Part shown: positions 57,600 to 64,000 of the stretch, piece after piece
How the letters are laid out: every line of letters begins with the position of its first letter
Numbering within the stretch: position 1 is the first letter of the stretch
From: Eunapius fragilis
Lineage: Eukaryota; Porifera; Demospongiae; Spongillida; Spongillidae
DNA length: 64,000 bases
NCBI GenBank assembly: GCA_963681505.1
Contig: OY811992.1
Coordinates: 1,700,800-1,764,799 of the forward strand
Direction of reading: 5' to 3'
The notes under the pieces: model-generated
Databases searched by the model: none
The model's input: only the letters and a program-made list of their open reading frames with translations
What the model was told of the DNA's origin: nothing
Program-made: the position numbers and the translations under genes

Positions 57600-60500
57600 A
57601 CATAGTGCATTCCTGATGGAACACTATAAAGACAGCCGAAGCAGGTGTGAAGGAGTGGAATGAAGAGGAAGATACGATGGAATGGAGAGAAGGGGACAAT
57701 GGTGAACCCAGCAATTGGCAAAGGAGCCACTAAAGGATTTATACATGAGGTTTCAAGAGGTCATGACCAGTGTGCCTAGGAGGAACACAATATCATGCCC
57801 AGAGACCCCAAACACACCAACTGTGCATGAAGGAGATCGATTATATTCTGGTATCAGATATCATCAAACCATCCGGGAGTGAGTGGGCTGCTCCCGTTGT
57901 CCTTGTGAAAAAAAAAAAAGGACCCGCACCATGCACATCTGGGTGGATTATAGGAGGCTGAATGTCGTATGCATACCCCATGCCCAGGACTAAGAATCTC
58001 ATTAATAAGGCATGAATCTGGACCTCTCTCTCACAAGGCTATAGTGCAGAAGCAAAACACCTGCGAGTATTCACTACACCCCTCGGCTTGCACTAATTTC
58101 TGTTAATGCCTTTTGGCCTTAAAGGTGCTCCTGCAAATGTTCCAATGCTTGATGGATACAGTCAACAGAGCTACTTGGAAGTGTACATAGGTGATGTGGC
58201 AATCCACAGCAACTCCTGGGAAGAGCACATCACGTAAGAGAGTAGTGCTGCAGCACAGCCAAACCCAAGAAATGGCAATTGGCATGCATCAGTGTGTTTA
58301 CTTGGGGTATGTGGTGGGCAACATAGTAATACAGATGGAGCTCCAAGGTATGGAATAATTTCCTACGCTGTACACTAACAACCACGTTTGACCTCATTAG
58401 CTACTGTCGAATGTTTATTCCCAACTGCGACACACTAACCTGAGCAGGAAGTGTGTTCTGAAGAAAGTAATGTGGAATCAGCAGTGTGAAAGAAAGATTC
58501 AGGAAGTTGAAAGCTTTGCTATTTGCTAACCCAGTGCTATGAAGTCCAGACCTTGAGAAGAAATTTAGACAAGATGGGTTGCTTTACAATAGTAAGAAGT
58601 TCTCCCATGGGAGCATGCAGATACGGAATGCTTGGCAATAACACAGGCTTTTAGTCCTTTGGGCAGACCATTTGTCATTCAGACCACCACAGGGTTCTGG
58701 AGTGGCTTGATGCCAAACTCAAGATGGAGTCTAGCTTTGCAGCCTTTCCAGTTCCAAGTACAACACCAACTGAGTATAACCAGTTTCCATGGTACACATA
58801 GGGGGCTAACATGCATCACTGACTCTCTTATACACACATCTCTCCAAGCTATAACGTGGGTCTGTCTGTGGTGAGACTTTTGGACCCTCTTCACCTACCC
58901 TCTACAGACGTCACCTAATACTTGCAACCTCTACAGATGTCACCTAATACTTCTATCCTCTACAGATGTCACCTAGTACGTGTACCCTCTACAGATGTCA
59001 CCTAATACTTGTAACCTCTACAGATGTCCCCTAATACGTGTACCCTCTACAGATGTCCCCTAATACATGCAACCTCACAGATGTCACCTAATACTTGCAA
59101 CCTTACAGATGTCCCCTAATACTTGCAACCTCTACAGATGTCACCTAATACTTGCAACCTCTACAGATGTCCCCTAATACTTGCAACCTCTACAGATGTC
59201 ACCTAATACTTGCAACCTCTACAGATGTCACCTAATACTACAGATGTCACCTAATACTTGCAACCTCTACAGATGTCTCCTAATACTACAGATGTCACCT
59301 AATACTTGCAACCTCTACAGATGTCACCTAATACTTGCAACTTCTACAGATGTCCCCTAATACTTGCAACCTCTACAGATGTCCTTAATACTTGTACCCT
59401 CTACAGATGTCACCTAATACTTGCAACCTCTACAGATATCCCTAATACATGTACTTGTACCCTGGACATCTACATGTACAGTACTCAGATAATGCACATT
59501 CCACATAGACACGCTGAAGTAAGGGAACACAGCAAAGAAGAGATATCTCATAGCCAAAGCAGTAGAATTAGAATGAAGAGGAAGATATGATGGAATGGAG
59601 AGATGGAATGGAGAGAAGGGGACTATGGTGAACCCAGATTTGTTCATACAGTTGACAGTGGCACAGAAGGAACAGCTACGAAAATTGATGCATGAGGTTC
59701 CAAGAGGTCTGAACAGTTTGGTAGGTTCATGACAACGGCAGAAAACGTCAGGCCCACATAACTCAAACACATCAGGCTCACGCCCCACAGGCTTCCATGA
59801 ACCCATCACACCTCTAAAGCTGAAAGTTGCTAAGTTACTCACTAAAGTATTTATTTTTTATTTTTGCCACGTCACTGCTTCTGAGATATTCCTTGAGTCT
59901 ATGATTTCCTCTGGTCCCCATGCAACTACCCTTTCCACTCACATGTCGGCAATCTTTTATCAAACCTTGCATATGAGCTTGACAGGTTTCTCTCACCATT
60001 CGAGCTGCTGTATGTTAAAGCAGTTACGGGCTGCTCGAGGAGAGCTGGATGGAAACAAGTGTCATATGATCTGGGAGTGCAAGACAAGCTGGCAAGGATG
60101 TCAGTCGAGAACCTCCAGAGAGCGCAAAAGAAACAGAACATTTGGTTGGTATGATGGGAATGTACGTAAGCGAGAAGTCCAAATCGGTGACTTAATTCTG
60201 GTGTTACTCCCAACATCATTGTGTGCCCTGAGAGCTCAATGGCAAGGCCCTTTCCCTGTTTGCAGAAGGTTGGCAGTGTGAACTATGTGGTGGACATCTA
60301 CATTACATGGAACAGAGAACACACATTCCATATAAGCACCCTGAAGAGAGGGGAAACACAGCAGAGGAGGATGGATGATATCTCACAGCCAAAGCAGGTG
60401 TGGAGGAGAATGAAGAGGAAGATATCCCAGGAGGAGAGCAGGGGACAATGGTTACCCAGAATAAGCAGACAGAGAGACATAAGGAAGGAGATTTATACAT

Positions 60501-61600
60501 AAGGTTCCTGACCCTTGTACCCTTTTTGTATACAAGTGCAAAGCATTCAAGGACTTACTAATAAGAATTTAGGCTGCACTTTTACCTTGGATTCAGATGT
60601 GGGATTTGAACACGCACGTACAAGAGTAGACTGCGATACGTTTTGGCTACACCTGACCTCTGTCACATGTGGATTATAGGACGCAGAATGCTGTATTGAT
60701 GTCGAATGCATACCCCATGCCCAGAAATAAGAATCTCACTGATGTTTATCATGACTCTGGACCTCATCTGGTGTCCCCCTTGTCCTTGTGAAAAATAAGG
60801 ACTCCACCCTGTGCATGCATGGGGATTGTAGGATGCTGAATGCTGCAACTGTGTTGGATGCATGCTCCCTGCACATAAGGCCTCTCACCCCTCTGGACCT
60901 CTCACGAGGCTGTGGAGGGTGCCAATGGAAGAAGTACTGCATTCACTATACCAAATAGGTGTGCATCAGTTTCAGATTAGCCTTAAAGGTGCTCCCACTG
61001 GATGGAGACAGGCTATGGCAATCCACAGCAACTCGAGCACTTACCACATGTAAGAGCAGTGCTGCAGTGTTTACGAGATGCATGTCTCACAGCAAAACCC
61101 AAAACATGGCAATTTTGCACCCACCATGCATGTACTTGGGGTGTGTGGGTGGACACGTAGAGCTACAGATGGAAAGGAGTAAGCTACAAGGAGAACCTAG
61201 TTCAGTGTTTCCTTGGTCTCACCAACTACTATCGAACAATTATTCCCATCTCAGCTGATAGGAATCAGGAGTGTAAAAGAAAAATTCAGGAAGTTGAAAG
61301 CTTTGCTATGTGCTAATCCAGTGCTATGAAGTCCAGACCTTGAGAATAAGTTCATCTCTAACTTCGGTACTTGGGTGATTCTGAGCCAATTAGATGACAC
61401 AGATGCTGACAATCAAGATGCTTACTTCACGAGAGCAGAAGTGCTCAAAACTATTGAGATGAAATGTTTGGCCATAAAGCTGACAACATAAGCATTTAGA
61501 CAGCTCTGAAGTGGCTCAATAGGCTATAAGAAAGCAATGCCAAACTCTCAAGATGGAGCCTAGCTCTGCAGCCTCTCCAGTTCCAAGTATGACACAGCTT
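57600..61600 (+). mobile_element. Ty3/gypsy-like LTR retrotransposon fossil
   Basis: Relics of a pol region: reverse-transcriptase-like sequence near 57830-58370 (IIKPSGSEWAAPVVLVKKK; FGLKGAPA-type), an RNase-H-like stretch near 58560-58870, an integrase C-terminal-like part near 59930-60330 (GDLILVLLP, QGPFPV), and a second, separate reverse-transcriptase-like piece near 60770-61330. A segment rich in AATGAAGAGGAAGATA recurs near 57630, 59570 and 60410, so at least two overlapping fossils are present. No pair of long terminal repeats was recognised. Heavily broken (well over ten breaks) and old. Confidence 0.65.
58875..59460. repeat. 29 bp minisatellite inside the fossil
   Basis: About 20 units of CCTCTACAGATGTCACCTAA TACTTGCAA with CACC/CCCC and TGCAA/TGTACC variants and some shortened units. 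Confidence 0.93.
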
Positions 61601-62064
61601 TGGTGAAACACTGTCCCTGGATAAAGTGCTGACACCAAATAATTTTTACTTTTACAACATACCCAGAAGGGCTGGGTGCTTCACCTGAAGGCAAAGGTCT
61701 CCTGCGAGAAAGGGCAGGAAAGAGGGGCACAGGTGATGAAACGGAAGGCGTGGCCAGGGTGGATGGAGAGGGTGTGGCGTTGGGCGAGACGGCAGGATCG
61801 GCCGCAGAGGTTTCTGGGGCGGGAGCACGGCAGGTCGAGATGGTGGCTACAGGAGCCGAGCAGGGGAGAGGCAGGTCAGGTGAGGACTGGAGTGTAGCTG
61901 GGGGCAGTGTGGCGGGAACAGAGGATGAGAGCAGTTGGGGCGCCATGGTGTCTTCAGTAAGAGGGAACTGGTGGGTCACGTCTTCAAGGGGAAGAGGGCG
62001 ACCTGTTTGAATAGGCGAGGGGAGACTCCCTCTCCAACTCCTGTCACATCTGCTGCCACATCTC

Positions 62065-62255
62065 CTGCTTTAGTTGCTCCTTCATTTGCCACATCTCCTG
62101 CCTTAGCTGCTCCTTCATTTGCCACATCTCCTGCCTTAGCTGCTCCTTCATTTGCCACATCTCCTGCCTTAGTTGCTCCTTCATTTGTCACATCTCCTGC
62201 CTTAGTTGCTCCTTCATTTGCCACATCTCCTGCCTTAGCTGCTCCTTCATTTACC
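62065..62255. repeat. 33 bp minisatellite
   Basis: Units of CTTAGTTGCTCCTTCATTTG CCACATCTCCTGC, five to six copies, multiple of three. On the minus strand one phase reads the 11-residue unit QEMWQMKEQLR, close to the adjoining MREQIRKEMREDIR, so the array may descend from a short coding coiled-coil. No intact gene could be defined in 61600-62470. Confidence 0.85.
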
Positions 62256-62560
62256 TGATATCTTCCCTCATCTCTTTGCGTATCTGCTCCCTCATACCTC
62301 CCAAGTCGAACACCTGCTGCCTCCTAAGCCTGGCTAGGTTACCAATATACATACCCATGAAGGTCTTCGGAGCGTATAGAGCAGTGGGGTGGTTGATGCC
62401 TGCATTAAAAAAAAAATTAAAAAAAACACAAGCCATTAAAATGAAAATTAAAAAACATTCCAACATGTAAGACTATAAGTGGGATAGGTATCAGTAGAAG
62501 AGGGGTGAGGGGGGTATCCACAAGAACCAGGGCTGCTGCACTGGATGAATGTGGTGAGGT

Positions 62561-62654
62561 TTGTCTCGTTCCCAGACCAATATGACGCAATGTTTATCTC
62601 ATAATGTATAAACACGCTCGTATACGTGACGTATAGGGTCTGGGGACGAGACTA
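62561..62654. mobile_element. 94 bp MITE with Academ-like ends
   Basis: Left end TTGTCTCGTTCCCAGACC and right end GGTCTGGGGACGAGACTA are inverted and match the ends of the 5.1 kb Academ element (TAGTCTCGTCCCCAGACC). Interior TGTTTATCTC...GTATAAACA pairs. No clear target duplication remains. Confidence 0.75.
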
Positions 62655-62715
62655 GATGGGGGTGGGGGGACCTCACAGATCAGTACCGGTATATGAGCTA
62701 AGATGCTAAGATTTG

Positions 62716-62728
62716 GGGGGGGGGGGGG
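62716..62728. repeat. Poly-G run
   Basis: About 13 G. Confidence 0.8.
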
Positions 62729-62902
62729 ACGTGCGTGCACTGCGGGTCGTTATGTCGACCGGCTCAGGGCCAGGGGATGGGTTACGGGTGGGTTGTGGCG
62801 GAACCACCTTATCGTCATGTAAACATGCACTGCGCTAATGGAAGAAGCCAGATTTTACAAGGTGTTTTCTATTGTTCGCGAAGTCCATGCAGACAAGCGC
62901 CG

Positions 62903-62938
<36 letters not shown>
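62903..62938. repeat. Poly-C run, ~36 bases
   Basis: Uninterrupted C homopolymer; its length should be treated as uncertain in any assembly. Confidence 0.9.
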
Positions 62939-62941
<3 letters not shown>

Positions 62942-63735
62942 CATGCATGTATTGTTTCATAAAGGGTAATACTGACTGGGTCTTAAGTACTGCAAAGCGA
63001 TAATGCTTACGCAAGAAGTACATGACTACACATGGAGCTAAAGCTAGCAATTAAGTCGGATGGATGCACGTGCGCCACGCACAAACTGTATGATAGCGCA
63101 CGCTGCCCGCGTTGATATGCAAAGCAACGGCGTACATTCGGTACTTGAATAGCTCACACACATAACAAGTATTGGCTACAGCACCTCACCGTGGGCGCGT
63201 GTCACGTGCTTCATATAGCGCAGGGCCTGCGAATAGCAGCGCCTGTTCACCGCGCCATCTAGCGACTGCAAGTTCAAGAATGGAGCACGTGTGCCCTGCA
63301 AGCCGGCATGGTTGTTTGAGGGAAGGGGAGGGATAGTAGTAACAAGTTAACACGAAAGAAATATTGAGCTAAATATTATACTTTGTGTGCACATGCAACG
63401 CTCTTCCATACACAGCTGTTCCTCCTTTCGCGCCGCATCATCTCGTGCCGCCTCATCAAACAAAACAAAAAAAAAAAAACCTCGGTCATGCACCAACGTC
63501 CCTTATGTCTTCTTCCTTCCACTCCCGTCACCAGCTCCCCTTCGTACGACATCCCTTTCCAGCGGATAGTGAATGCGTTCTGGCATTGGTAGCACACGAG
63601 CCCACTCGTGTCCCCGTGGTGGAACAAGTCCAATAACTTGTTCTGACAACGGCACGGGTCATTGGCTGAATGGATAGGAAGGAGTTTGAAGGCCATTACT
63701 ATACGGTTTTACATGCACACGTGCACTCACAAGAG
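62939..63735. other. Unannotated right-hand region
   Basis: No gene called. A minus-strand frame 63696-63376 of 106 codons has C-x-C and C-x2-C pairs (DPCRCQNK, VCYQCQNAF) but ends through an A-run into low-complexity sequence; not convincing. Confidence 0.4.
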
Positions 63736-63789
63736 TAGTCTGGGGACCCGACTGATGGTTGCACAACCATCAGTCGGGTCCCCAGACTA
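63736..63789. mobile_element. 54 bp perfect palindromic mini-element with 9 bp target duplication
   Basis: TAGTCTGGGGACCCGACTGA continues TGGTTGC to the centre and then the exact complement, ending CCCAGACTA. Flanked by TCACAAGAG at 63727-63735 and 63790-63798. Terminal TAGTCT and the 9 bp duplication are shared with the 5.1 kb Academ element. Confidence 0.85.
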
Positions 63790-63798
63790 TCACAAGAG

Positions 63799-64000
63799 CA
63801 GGAGCAACGAAAGCCATCGTATATCAAAAATCTCAACAACAAAAAAACGCGCAAAGTAGGAACTCCTGAAAAGGAATGCAATTCTCTCTATCGGATCGAC
63901 GTTCAGTAATAGCACCGATGTAACCAACATACCGGGTCTGGGCACTAGATGTAGTCTAGATGCCCCGCCCCCCAATCCTGTGGCTGATGGGGTATCGGTC
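63799..64000. other. Window end without recognised gene
   Basis: Contains GGGTCTGGGCACTAGATGTA near 63934; GGTCTGGGCACTAC also occurs near 28764. Possibly one end of another small element family. Confidence 0.35.

Noticed and set aside
57600-61600. A whole LTR retrotransposon
   Set aside because: No long terminal repeat pair was seen, and the relics are scattered and heavily broken.
1440-62255. Possible CRISPR array from regularly spaced repeats
   Set aside because: The repeats are head-to-tail minisatellites without unique spacers, in a eukaryotic genome.
63376-63696. Minus-strand 106-codon frame with Cys pairs
   Set aside because: No recognisable domain, and part of it is A-run low-complexity sequence.
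1-64000. tRNA or rRNA genes
   Set aside because: No cloverleaf with A and B boxes or rRNA core was recognised by eye; a tRNAscan run would settle it.

Overview
This 64 kb window is from the nuclear genome of an animal, most likely a marine invertebrate. Genes are split by short GT-AG introns. Two host gene families are recognisable: an RPRD2-type RNA polymerase II CTD-interacting protein and STRA6-type retinol transporters. The DNA is full of CA/GT microsatellites, minisatellites and small palindromic DNA transposons. It also holds an Academ-type DNA transposon with a RecQ-like helicase. I cannot name the species; a sponge, cnidarian or lancelet would all fit.

Layout. 10-5169 (+) is an RPRD2-like gene of seven exons (about 1,202 aa). 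5743-7078 (+) is a small four-membrane-segment, tetraspanin-like gene of six phase-0 exons. 8196-53418 (+) is the centrepiece: a head-to-tail array of six STRA6-like genes, each with the same 17-exon structure (about 600-613 aa). They lie at 8196-14079, 15138-20792, 21449-25674, 30269-33919, 36263-40206 and 49784-53418, plus a stray last-exon fragment near 35.15 kb. Copies 1, 2, 4 and 6 read as intact (copy 6 with one GC donor). Copy 3 has lost one acceptor AG. Copy 5 has four independent lesions and is probably a pseudogene.

Between copies 5 and 6 a 5,124 bp Academ-type transposon (43706-48829) has perfect 97 bp terminal inverted repeats and a 9 bp target duplication. It carries a transposase on + and a RecQ-like helicase on -. 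It sits inside an older palindromic element that has two empty relatives in the window. Its own transposase gene carries a 320 bp internal inversion. Two tiny elements near the right edge (94 bp and a perfect 54 bp palindrome with a 9 bp target duplication) share its terminal motif.

The right end (53.4-64 kb) holds no gene I can defend. It contains a 1.2 kb minisatellite of 31 bp units, whose single-copy precursor is still visible after copy 5, an old shattered Ty3/gypsy-like fossil, further minisatellites, remnants of GGCGGATCC-ended repeats and long C/G homopolymers.

Functionally the STRA6-like array is what matters to the host. These are multi-pass membrane proteins of the retinoid-uptake receptor family. 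The shared introns, paired promoters and mosaic copies suggest that the array grows and is homogenised by unequal exchange and gene conversion. All exon limits were worked out by eye from splice consensus, frame and paralogue comparison, and may be off by a base or two.
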